Shown here piece after piece: positions 56,991-64,000 of a stretch of DNA of 64,000 nucleotides (position 1 is the first letter of the stretch; each line of letters starts with the position of its first letter). Below the pieces are notes generated by a model. That model did no database searches. It was not told where the DNA came from and was given only the letters and a program-made list of their open reading frames with translations. The stretch lies in the NCBI RefSeq assembly GCF_900106065.1, contig NZ_LT629796.1, positions 6,300,501 to 6,364,500 of the forward strand. Direction: 5' to 3'. Position numbers and translations under genes: made by a program. This stretch comes from Pseudomonas mandelii (GTDB taxonomy: Bacteria > Pseudomonadota > Gammaproteobacteria > Pseudomonadales > Pseudomonadaceae).

Positions 56991-57090
56991 GGTCAGACCT
57001 CATCAGCGGGGATTGGAATGACCACAGGCTAAGGTCGTCGGCGCCCTCCTCGCCAACGATGATTATTTCGGAATACTTGAATTCAACTCA

Positions 57091-57975
57091 TCAATCGATC
57101 AGCTGATCGTTGAACCACTCCAGCATCTGCGCCACGGCCGGACGCTCCAGGCGCACCCGCTCACACACCAGTGCATATTGCCCGAGCGCGGTCATGCTGG
57201 CGGTGAATGGCCGGACCAGACGACCGCTGAGCAAGTCTTCCTGAGCCGTCAGATTGTCGCCCATGGCCACGCCCTGCCCTTGCGCCGCCGCTTCCAGCGC
57301 CAGGCCCGCGTGGGCGAAATACAGTTGGCGTTCGGGACGCTGATCGCCGGCATGACTGGTGAGCCAGGCGGTCCAGGTCTTGCCGTCCTGATCGTCGTGC
57401 AGCAGGCAATGGCGCGCCAGGTCCTTCGGGGTTTTCAGGGTGCCTTGGTTGAAGAGGCCGGGGCTGCACACCGGGAAAAATTGCAACGCCGGCAAGGGAC
57501 GGACGAAGTACGCGCTGCTGTCGACCGGGCCCGTTCCATACGTGATCGCCAGGTCGATGTCCTCCCCCGGCGCCGTGGCGTCGATCGGTTGTTCGTAGAG
57601 GTGCAGCGTGATGTGCGGATAGCGCGCGTAGAAGTCCGTGAGCCGACTCATCAGCCACTTTTGCGCCAGCTCGGCGGTGACCGCCAGGCGCAACACCGCC
57701 AATGACGACGGGTCGCGCAATTCATCGCAGGCCTCGCCGATCAGTTCGAAGGCGTGCTGCAGGCTTTGCATCAATCGCCCCGCGGCCATGGTCGGGCGGA
57801 TTTGCCGACCTTCGCGGATGAACAAAGAGACGCCCAAGTGCTCTTCGAGCTGACGGATCTGATGGCTGACGGCGCTGTCGGTGACGCACAGCTCGGCGGC
57901 GGCCCGGCCGAAATGCGCGTGGCGGGCGGCGCATTCGAAGGTTCTGAGTGCTGCCAGGGAAGGCAATCGTCGCAT
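57091..57975 (-). CDS. LysR-family regulator (GcvA-like)
   Basis: 294 residues. HTH with RAAAELCVTDSAVSHQIRQL and GVSLFIREGR, then a GcvA-like effector domain (LRLAVTAELAQKWLMSRL). It sits 100 bases upstream of the agmatine deiminase on the same strand, so it probably regulates the aguA/binding-protein unit. Confidence 0.9.
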   Translation of the reverse strand: MRRLPSLAALRTFECAARHAHFGRAAAELCVTDSAVSHQIRQLEEHLGVSLFIREGRQIRPTMAAGRLMQSLQHAFELIGEACDELRDPSSLAVLRLAVTAELAQKWLMSRLTDFYARYPHITLHLYEQPIDATAPGEDIDLAITYGTGPVDSSAYFVRPLPALQFFPVCSPGLFNQGTLKTPKDLARHCLLHDDQDGKTWTAWLTSHAGDQRPERQLYFAHAGLALEAAAQGQGVAMGDNLTAQEDLLSGRLVRPFTASMTALGQYALVCERVRLERPAVAQMLEWFNDQLID

Positions 57976-58048
57976 GAGTTCAGCCCCTTTGATGAAGTCG
58001 CCATGCTGCCTTGGTCATGAGTGGGCGTCCAGCGGGTGCGCGTTATCG

Positions 58049-58130
58049 TTCTTCGCGGGCAAGCCCGCTCCCACAGGGGATTTGTGAACGACACAGATCA
58101 ACTGTGAGAGCGAGCCAGCTCGCGATGAGG
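58049..58130. repeat. REP pair
   Basis: TTCTTCGCGGGCAAGCCCGC followed by a partner reading GAGCGAGCCAGCTCGCGATG, between the LysR and thioesterase genes (divergent). Confidence 0.7.
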
Positions 58131-58234
58131 CCAGGACATTCACCACAGATTCTGCAGCCCATCACCCTCCCTTATCCACCATGACTTCCCCCGGAACCCG
58201 GCGCATGTTGGTGTCTCAACCGGAGGGATTCGAC

Positions 58235-58639
58235 ATGCTCGACGCACTCAAACACATCAATTCAACCTCAGCCTTCAACCGCTGGGCAGGCTTCGAAGTG
58301 ACCGCAGCCGCGAGCGGTGAAGCCGAGCTGACCCTGGCTTTTCGCGAGGCCGACATGGCGCAATACGCAGGCTTTCTGCACGCCGGCCTGATCGGCGCGC
58401 TGCTCGACACGGCCTGCGGATTCGCCGCCGGGACGGTTGCCGGCAACGTGCTGGCTTCACATTTTTCGGTCAACTGCCTGGCACCCGCCATTGGCGAAGT
58501 GTTCATCGCGAGGGGCCGGGTGGTGAAGGCCGGCAAAAAGCAGGTGTTTGCCCGCGCCGAGTTGTTCGCGCAAACCGGCGACCAGCTGAAGCTGGTGGCG
58601 ACCGGTGATGCGATTCTGGTGCCGGTCGACGTCCGCTGA
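58235..58639 (+). CDS. PaaI-type hotdog thioesterase
   Basis: 134 residues from ATG 58235 (GGAGG eight bases before). Hotdog fold with MAQYAGFLHAGLIGALLDTACGFAA (HG-x3-(A/S)-x-L-D motif) and ASHFSVNCLAPAIGEVFIARGRV. It hydrolyses acyl-CoA; typical PaaI family. Confidence 0.9.
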   Translation: MLDALKHINSTSAFNRWAGFEVTAAASGEAELTLAFREADMAQYAGFLHAGLIGALLDTACGFAAGTVAGNVLASHFSVNCLAPAIGEVFIARGRVVKAGKKQVFARAELFAQTGDQLKLVATGDAILVPVDVR

Positions 58640-58685
58640 CGGTCTAGGCTGTCTGGGGTAAACCCAACCCTTGTCGGAGGTTCCC

Positions 58686-59174
58686 ATGCAGCTCGAAGGT
58701 TCCTGCCATTGCAGCGCTGTGTCGTTCAGTTTGACCAGCGCCCACCCCTACCCTTATCAGCGCTGCTATTGCTCGATCTGCCGCAAGACTCAGGGCGGTG
58801 GCGGTTACTCGATCAATATTGCCGGTGATGCCGCCAGCCTGAAAGTCCGCGGCCGCAAGCACATCGCGATTTATCATGCACGACTCAAGGACGAAGGCGA
58901 CAAACGCGCCCACAGCAGCAGCGCCGAACGGCATTTCTGCAGCCTTTGCGGGTCAGGTTTGTGGCTGTTCAGTCCTGAGTGGCCGGAGCTGATCCACCCG
59001 TTTGCCTCGGCCATCGACACGCCATTGCCGGTGCCACCGGAACACACGCACTTGATGCTCGGCTCCAAGGCGCCGTGGGTGGAAGTCGAGGCGCATCCTG
59101 CCGACCAGCAATTCGACGTCTACCCCGAGGAGTCCATCGCCCAATGGCATGAACGCCTGGGTTTGAGCCGCTAA
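58686..59174 (+). CDS. GFA (CENP-V) family protein
   Basis: 162 residues from ATG 58686 (CGGAGG upstream). Zinc ligands CHCSAVSF, CYCSICRKTQG and CSLCGSGLW match the glutathione-dependent formaldehyde-activating/CENP-V domain. Precise function is uncertain; the family was named from one member and is broad. Confidence 0.85.
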   Translation: MQLEGSCHCSAVSFSLTSAHPYPYQRCYCSICRKTQGGGGYSINIAGDAASLKVRGRKHIAIYHARLKDEGDKRAHSSSAERHFCSLCGSGLWLFSPEWPELIHPFASAIDTPLPVPPEHTHLMLGSKAPWVEVEAHPADQQFDVYPEESIAQWHERLGLSR

Positions 59175-59276
59175 AGCCGCTTCACAGTCTTTGACAGTTT
59201 CCCGACAAAGCTCTCAAAGATTGCCGGCCGGCGGCCGCCTAGCATGGGCGCATCCAACCTCCCCTCGGGTGCTCCC

Positions 59277-60065
59277 ATGTTACGTTCGATGTGTCTGTCG
59301 TTGACTTCGTTTTGCCTGCTGCTTCCCACCGACTCATTACGCGCTGAAGACTGGCAATACACCTTGCGCGCCGGTGCCGCCAGCGTGCCGCGGTACAGCG
59401 GCAGCGACGAGCGCGTAGTGGCGCCGCTGCTGGGCGCCAAGGTTATCAGCCCCTATGGCCTCTTTCTGGACACGGAAAAGGGTTTGGGCTGGGCTTTTGA
59501 TGAAGACGACTTCGGCCTGAGCGTGTACATCGGCGCGAGCGATGTGCGCAAGGATCGCAAGAGCGGGTTCAAAGGCTCGGACGAGCTCAACGGCATGGGC
59601 TCGATCAAGTCGCGGCCGGCGCTGGGTCTGGACGGGACTTACCACATGGGCCCGATCATTCTCGGGGCCCGTTTCGAGCATGCGCTGGAAAAGGACGATG
59701 ACGATCACGACACCGGTTCATCCTGGAATCGCCTGAAGCTGAGCATCAGCGCGCCGTTTTATGAGGGCGACTATGGCAAGGTCGTGGGCAGCCTGAACAG
59801 TCAGTTTGGCGACAGCCATTACGTGCGCACCTGGTATGGCGTCAGTGTGGCGCAGGCTTCGCGCAGCCAGTTCAGGACGCATGACACTCGCGGAGGGTTG
59901 GTGAGTCGAGGGGCGGAGTTGAGCTGGTCGATGCCGATTGATGATCAGTGGAGTGTGTCGACGGTGCTGGCCGCGCAGTATCTGGCAGGTGATGCCGCCG
60001 ACAGTCCGATTGTCGAGCGGCGCATGCAGACCTCTTTGGCTGGGCAGGTCGTGTACACCTTTTAA
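59277..60065 (+). CDS. MipA/OmpV-family outer-membrane protein
   Basis: 262 residues from ATG 59277. Signal region MCLSLTSFCLLLPTDSLRA; mature part beginning EDWQYTLRAGAASVPRYSGSDERV and a beta-barrel ending with Phe (AGQVVYTF) for outer-membrane insertion. Family functions include cell-wall scaffolding and antibiotic/metal sensitivity. Its last roughly nine codons are duplicated downstream as part of the tandem array, giving near-copies that read VAGQVVYAF and stop. Confidence 0.87.
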   Translation: MLRSMCLSLTSFCLLLPTDSLRAEDWQYTLRAGAASVPRYSGSDERVVAPLLGAKVISPYGLFLDTEKGLGWAFDEDDFGLSVYIGASDVRKDRKSGFKGSDELNGMGSIKSRPALGLDGTYHMGPIILGARFEHALEKDDDDHDTGSSWNRLKLSISAPFYEGDYGKVVGSLNSQFGDSHYVRTWYGVSVAQASRSQFRTHDTRGGLVSRGAELSWSMPIDDQWSVSTVLAAQYLAGDAADSPIVERRMQTSLAGQVVYTF

Positions 60066-60808
60066 CGATCCGGTGTTGCGGATGGCCCCATCGCGAGCAG
60101 GCTCACTCCTACACTTGGAATGCATTTCCCTGTGGGAGACTTCGGTGGCTGGGCAGGTGGTGTACGCCTTTTAGCTCTTCGGTGTTGCGGAGGCCTCATC
60201 GCGAGCAGGCTCACTCCTACACTTGGAATGCATTCCCCTGTGGGAGACTTCGGTGGGTGGGCAGGTGGTGTACGCTTTTTAGCTCTTCGGTGTTGCGGAT
60301 GGCCCCATCGTGAGCAGGCTCACTCCTACACTTGGAATGCATTCCCCTGTGGGAGACTTCGGTGGCTGGGCAGGTGGTGTACGCCTTTTAGCTCTTCGGT
60401 GTTGCGGAGGCCTCATCGCGAGCAGGCTCACTCCTACACTTGGAATGCATTCCCCTGTGGGAGACTTCGGTGGCTGGGCAGGTGGTGTACGCCTTTTAGC
60501 TCTTCGGTGTTGCGGAGGCCTCATCGCGAGCAGGCTCACTCCTACACTTGGAATGCATTCCCCTGTGGGAGACTTCGGTGGGTGGGCAGGTGGTGTACGC
60601 TTTTTAGCTCTTCGGTGTTGCGGATGGCCCCATCGCGAGCAGGCTCGCTCCTACACTTGGAATACATTCCCCTGTGGGAGAATTCGGTGGGTGGGCAGGT
60701 GGTGTACGCTTTTTAGCTCTTCGGTGTTGCGGATGGCCCCATCGCGAGCAGGCTTGCTCCCACACTTGGAATGCATTCCCCTGTGGGAGTGAGCCTGCTC
60801 GCGATGGG
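60039..60808. repeat. Tandem array, about seven units of 108-109 bp with mipA 3' end plus REP
   Basis: Units begin at 60072, 60181, 60289, 60398, 60506, 60614 and 60723 (spacing 108 or 109). Each holds GGTGTTGCGGA, a REP (CATCGCGAGCAGGCTCACTCC), CATTCCCCTGTGGGAGACTTC and a copy of the mipA end GGGCAGGTGGTGTACGCCTTTT. The first copy of that end is the gene itself (from 60039). Units are nearly identical. Long apparent frames crossing the units are repeats, not genes. Confidence 0.9.
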
Positions 60809-60827
60809 GGCGGTGAGATCAACGCAA

Positions 60828-62114
60828 TCAATCCAGATGCGCCCACGTCATGCGAAACGACGCCCCACCCCAAGGCGAATCCCCCACTTCCACCTGCCCG
60901 CCATGGGATTGCGACACCCGCCGCACCAACGCCAACCCCAAACCAAACCCACCTGTGCGGCGATCACGGCTGGCGTCCAGGCGCGAGAACGGTTCGAAAA
61001 TTTTCTCGCGCCCGTCCACCGGCACACCCGGCCCATCATCGTTGACCCGCACTTCGTAGTGATCACCGGTACGGACCAACGACACCTCCACCCGCTCATC
61101 GGCATAACGAATGGCATTGCGCAGCAGGTTGATCACCGCCCGGGCCATAAAGCGTGGCTCAATGCGAACCTCATCGACCTGACACTCGACAATCAACAAC
61201 TGCACCCCGGCAGCCTCGGCCTCAAGGGCCACGCTGCCGACCACGCTGTCCAGCCAACTGTTGGCCTGGATGTTTTCCCGGCTGATGACCGTAGCGCCGC
61301 GCTCAAGGCTGGCGTAGGTCAGCAACTCGGAAACCATTTCTTCCAGCTCGCCCAGGTCGGCGTACATGTCGGCAATCAGTTCGCGGTTCTGGGTCGGATC
61401 GGGTTGTTGCTTGAGCTGATCGAGTTCGAATGACAGCCGGGCAATCGGCGTGCGCAACTCGTGGGACACCGCGTTAGTCAGTTCGCGCTGATTGGCGATC
61501 AAGCCTTCGATGCGCGCCGCCATCAGGTTGAAGTGCTCGGCCAGGTCACGAATGTTCGAGCGTTTGGACAGCTGGATTCGCGACGACAGGTCGTTATCGC
61601 CAAAACGTTCGGCCGCCAGGCGCAGTTTCTCCAGATCTCGCCAATGCGGGCGTACCCAGAACATCAACACAAAACCGATCATCACCGCGATCATCAGATA
61701 GGCTGCGGCAATGTAGAACGGCATCAGACTGGGCTCGGCCGGCAGCTTGATGCTGAGCAACTGCGAACCCTCGTCAATGCGCGAGATGAACTGCGTGTAC
61801 TTGTCACGGATCACCAGAAGCCCTTGGGCCAACTCGGCTTTCTCCTGATCGGTCAGGGACAGTTGACGGCTCTCGACCAGCGTCAGGCCCAAGCCATAAT
61901 GCGGGCGCACCGCTTCCAGTTCGCGCTCCCGGTCCGACCCGTCCAGATCGCGTAATTGCTCGGCCAGCGACCAGGCCTGGCCACGCACCGCCTCGCGGTT
62001 GTAGCTCTGCATCTGATCATCGAGAAGTGCATCGAACGTGCGCTCGACCGTTTGCAACCCCAGTACCAGGCCGACCGTCATCACCAGAAACAGCCCAAGA
62101 AATAACCGCAGCAT
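60828..62114 (-). CDS. Sensor histidine kinase (RstB-like)
   Basis: 428 residues. N-terminal TM (LRLFLGLFLVMTVGLVLGL), periplasmic loop, second TM (YIAAAYLMIAVMIGFVLMFW), HAMP, then the dimerisation helix with phospho-His in AVSHELRTPIARL, N box INLLRNAIRYA, G1 NDDGPGVP and G2 GGFGLGLALVRR. It starts immediately after the response regulator stop (no gap). In the RstA/RstB orthologue group by organisation. Confidence 0.9.
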   Translation of the reverse strand: MLRLFLGLFLVMTVGLVLGLQTVERTFDALLDDQMQSYNREAVRGQAWSLAEQLRDLDGSDRERELEAVRPHYGLGLTLVESRQLSLTDQEKAELAQGLLVIRDKYTQFISRIDEGSQLLSIKLPAEPSLMPFYIAAAYLMIAVMIGFVLMFWVRPHWRDLEKLRLAAERFGDNDLSSRIQLSKRSNIRDLAEHFNLMAARIEGLIANQRELTNAVSHELRTPIARLSFELDQLKQQPDPTQNRELIADMYADLGELEEMVSELLTYASLERGATVISRENIQANSWLDSVVGSVALEAEAAGVQLLIVECQVDEVRIEPRFMARAVINLLRNAIRYADERVEVSLVRTGDHYEVRVNDDGPGVPVDGREKIFEPFSRLDASRDRRTGGFGLGLALVRRVSQSHGGQVEVGDSPWGGASFRMTWAHLD

Positions 62115-62822
62115 TTACAGCTCCCACGCAAACGGATTGAACAGGTAACCCTTGCCCCAGATGGTCTTGATGCACACCGGTTCGCGCGGGTTGTCCTTGA
62201 GCTTGCCGCGCAACTTGCTGATGTAGACGTCGACACTGCGGTTGAGGCCGTCAAACGCAATACCGCGCATGCGGTTGAGGATGTCATCGCGGGACAGAAC
62301 CTTGCCGGCAGCGCTGGCCAGCAACCACAGCAGTTCGAATTCCATGGTGGTCATTTCGATGACCTCCCCCGCCAACCGCACTTCGCGACAGCTGCGGTCG
62401 ATGCTCAGGTTGCCGAATTCCAGGGCGCTGCACACGCCGCTGTCCGGCGCCTGACGCCGTTGCAACGCACGCAGGCGGGCCAGCAATACAGGCGGTTTGA
62501 TTGGTTTGATCACGTAGTCGTCGGCACCGGACTCCAGGCCGAGGATGTGATCGAGGTCATCTTCCTTGGCCGTCAGGATGACGATCGGCGTGTCGGACAC
62601 GCTGCGGATCTCGCGGCACACGTGCAGGCCGCTCTGCCCCGGCAGCATCAGGTCGAGCACGACGATTTTCGGTTTGAATTCGAGGAACGCGGCCAACGCG
62701 AGGTCGCCGCGGTGAACCTGGCGGACCTCAAAGCCATGTTGGGACAGGAAATGCGCGATCAGCCCGGCGAGCTTCTCGTCGTCTTCCACCAGCAATACTT
62801 TGCCAAAACCCAGGTTATCCAT
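62115..62822 (-). CDS. Response regulator (RstA-like)
   Basis: 235 residues from ATG 62822. Receiver domain with LLVEDDEKLAG, phospho-Asp in KIVVLDLMLPG, and ILTAKEDDLDHILG, then an OmpR-type winged HTH (FELLWLLASAAGKVLSRDDI, LNRSVDVYISKLRGKL). First gene of the two-component unit; signal unknown. Confidence 0.92.
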   Translation of the reverse strand: MDNLGFGKVLLVEDDEKLAGLIAHFLSQHGFEVRQVHRGDLALAAFLEFKPKIVVLDLMLPGQSGLHVCREIRSVSDTPIVILTAKEDDLDHILGLESGADDYVIKPIKPPVLLARLRALQRRQAPDSGVCSALEFGNLSIDRSCREVRLAGEVIEMTTMEFELLWLLASAAGKVLSRDDILNRMRGIAFDGLNRSVDVYISKLRGKLKDNPREPVCIKTIWGKGYLFNPFAWEL

Positions 62823-62901
62823 AACGACCGTCTGCCAACCCTTGTTAGAAGTGGGCGGCATTATGGCGCCAATCGGTGACGGGACGGTGATGACGGGCAG
62901 C

Positions 62902-62928
62902 AAAAACCGGCCTCGAGGGCCGGTTTTC
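62902..62928 (-). terminator. Terminator downstream of miaE
   Basis: On the minus strand AAAACCGGCC, a short loop, GGCCGGTTTTTG, 70 bases after the miaE stop. Confidence 0.85.
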
Positions 62929-62998
62929 AGTGATCTTTCATACTCTTAAGAGTTTTTAACAATTCAGTCGCAAAAGATTGCAACGCGCGGAGGGCGAA

Positions 62999-63607
62999 TC
63001 ACGCCGATGCCGGGACACCGCTGTGAAAACGGAACTCCACGTCCGGCGACTCGATCAGTTCCTGCTCGGCGGCACGGACCCGGTCAATGACTTGCGCAAC
63101 ATCCTTGGCATCACCGTACTGGTAAGCGAGTTTCAGGTAACCCTGGAAATGCCGCGCTTCGCTCTTCAGCAAGCCGAAATAGAACTTGCCCAGTTCTTCG
63201 TCCAGATGCGGTACCAGCGCCTCGAAACGCTCGCAGCTGCGGGCTTCGATAAATGCGCCGACCACCAGCGTGTCCACCAGCTTGACCGGCTCGTGGCTGC
63301 GCACCACTTTGCGCAGGCCCGAGGCATAACGCCCGGCGGACAGCTGACGCAGCTCGATCTTGCGCTTTTTCATCAGGCGCATGACCTGCTCGTGATGCAC
63401 CAGCTCTTCCCGGGCCAGGCGCGACATCAGGTTGATCAGGTCGACATGGGAGTGATACTTGGCGATCAGGCTCAACGCCGTGCTGGCCGCCTTGAACTCA
63501 CAGTTCTTGTGGTCGATCAGCAAGGTGTCCTGATCGGCAAGCGCGGCCTGGACCCAGCCATCGGGGGTTCGGCAGCCGAGGAACTCGTGAATTTCGGGAA
63601 GGATCAT
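62999..63607 (-). CDS. miaE: tRNA-(ms2io6A37) hydroxylase
   Basis: 202 residues; ATG 63607 is chosen (MILPEIHEFLG), a GTG three codons upstream is possible. Non-haem diiron enzyme that hydroxylates the isopentenyl group of ms2i6A37 in tRNA. Ligands: Glu in DHKNCEFKAASTAL, EELVHHEQV with E/H pair, Glu in GAFIEARSCERFE and KSEARHFQGY. Length normal. Confidence 0.95.
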   Translation of the reverse strand: MILPEIHEFLGCRTPDGWVQAALADQDTLLIDHKNCEFKAASTALSLIAKYHSHVDLINLMSRLAREELVHHEQVMRLMKKRKIELRQLSAGRYASGLRKVVRSHEPVKLVDTLVVGAFIEARSCERFEALVPHLDEELGKFYFGLLKSEARHFQGYLKLAYQYGDAKDVAQVIDRVRAAEQELIESPDVEFRFHSGVPASA

Positions 63608-63768
63608 GGGGCTCACGGAATAAAAGGTCTGAATCGAAGGGCGCCGATTATACCGGCCTGCCGCCAGACCACCAGTCGCCGCCGTTGATATGCATCAAGT
63701 ACCGGGTTGGCGGCGACCAACTATAGTTGTCCAACGCAGTATTTTTTACCTTCCTGGAGATCCCGATC

Positions 63769-64000
63769 ATGCAAGCCATTCGCAGCATCCTGGTGGTCAT
63801 CGAACCCGAACACTCGGAAAGCCTGGCGCTCAAACGGGCCAAACTGATTGCAGGCGTGACCCAGGCGCATCTGCATCTGCTGGTGTGCGATCGCAAGCAT
63901 GACCACAGCGGCATGTTGGGCGTGCTCAAGGCGGCACTGTTGCAGGACGGCTACAGCGTCACCACCGAGCAGGCCTGGAATGAGAGCCTGCATGAAACCA
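63769..64000 (+). CDS. Universal stress protein, N-terminal part (runs off window)
   Basis: 77 codons are visible from ATG 63769, with GGAGATCC upstream. The sequence MQAIRSILVVIEPEHSESLA, LKRAKLIAGVTQAHLHLLVCD resembles the first UspA domain of UspE-like proteins. Usp proteins bind ATP and respond to starvation or oxygen change; whether this one is single or tandem cannot be seen. Confidence 0.85.
   Translation, partial: MQAIRSILVVIEPEHSESLALKRAKLIAGVTQAHLHLLVCDRKHDHSGMLGVLKAALLQDGYSVTTEQAWNESLHET

Noticed and set aside
60120..60792. Long repetitive protein of about 160-200 residues
   Set aside because: The open frames arise because the 108-109 bp repeat lacks stops in some frames; there is no ribosome site and the reading follows REP sequence.
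60039..60808. CRISPR array
   Set aside because: Units are contiguous near-identical copies of 108-109 bp without unique spacers, and they include a REP and the mipA end; no cas genes.

Overview
The window looks like a chromosomal segment of a Pseudomonas fluorescens-group species. The right three quarters have high-GC coding, dense REP-type inverted repeats (motifs such as GTGGGAGCGAGCCTGCTCGC) and the gene order rnhA / methyltransferase / gloB / mltD / five-gene peptide ABC transporter / fabI, which matches the PA1815-PA1806 block of P. aeruginosa as I remember it. No rRNA, complete tRNA, integrase or CRISPR array was found.

Bases 1 to about 16250 are an accessory, defence-island-like region of mixed and often low GC, full of insertion sequences and MITEs. 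From left to right it holds: the start of a protein with a PD-(D/E)XK-like E-A-K motif; a PIN-like protein; an overlapping three-gene operon (SLATT two-TM protein, NA37 nucleoid-associated-like protein, HD-less RelA/SpoT-type nucleotide synthetase) whose synthetase gene is split by an ISL3-family element with a clean 8-bp target duplication; the tail of a large gene cut by an IS21-family element; an LprI-like fragment; a solo reverse transcriptase preceded by two identical 133-bp direct repeats; three MITE-like elements plus an internally deleted IS1182-type element; and two further accessory genes, one of them an AT-rich PIN-domain gene. The SLATT/NA37/synthetase operon and the solo RT with its repeated leader are the best candidates for undescribed systems.

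Bases 16.3-29.1 kb are core genome: DUF2388 protein, RNase HI, SAM methyltransferase, glyoxalase II, lytic transglycosylase MltD, a peptide-type ABC transporter (two binding proteins, two permeases, one fused double ATPase) and enoyl-ACP reductase FabI.

Bases 29.1-47.7 kb are metabolic and regulatory cassettes: a delta-60 repeat protein; a LysR regulator divergent from VOC and amidase genes; a degenerate GGDEF protein; a molybdenum hydroxylase with Fe-S, Mo-binding and cytochrome subunits; an SDR/LysR pair; a PpyR-like gene followed by a deleted nnrS remnant under a probable sigma-54 promoter; a glyoxalase-like protein with an AraC regulator; a LysE exporter; a TctABC transporter; and a MocR regulator divergent from an EamA exporter.

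Bases 47.7-64 kb hold a segmental duplication of a DUF6124 gene and its control region around a small DUF7079-like gene; a LysE exporter and an EamA exporter with a histidine-rich tail; DNA alkylation repair (Ada and an AlkA-like glycosylase); a PEP-mutase/isocitrate-lyase-like enzyme; an agmatine deiminase with a polyamine-binding protein; a thioesterase; a GFA protein; a MipA-family outer membrane protein whose 3' end has been amplified with a REP sequence into about seven 108-109 bp tandem units; an RstAB-like two-component system; MiaE; and the start of a universal stress protein.
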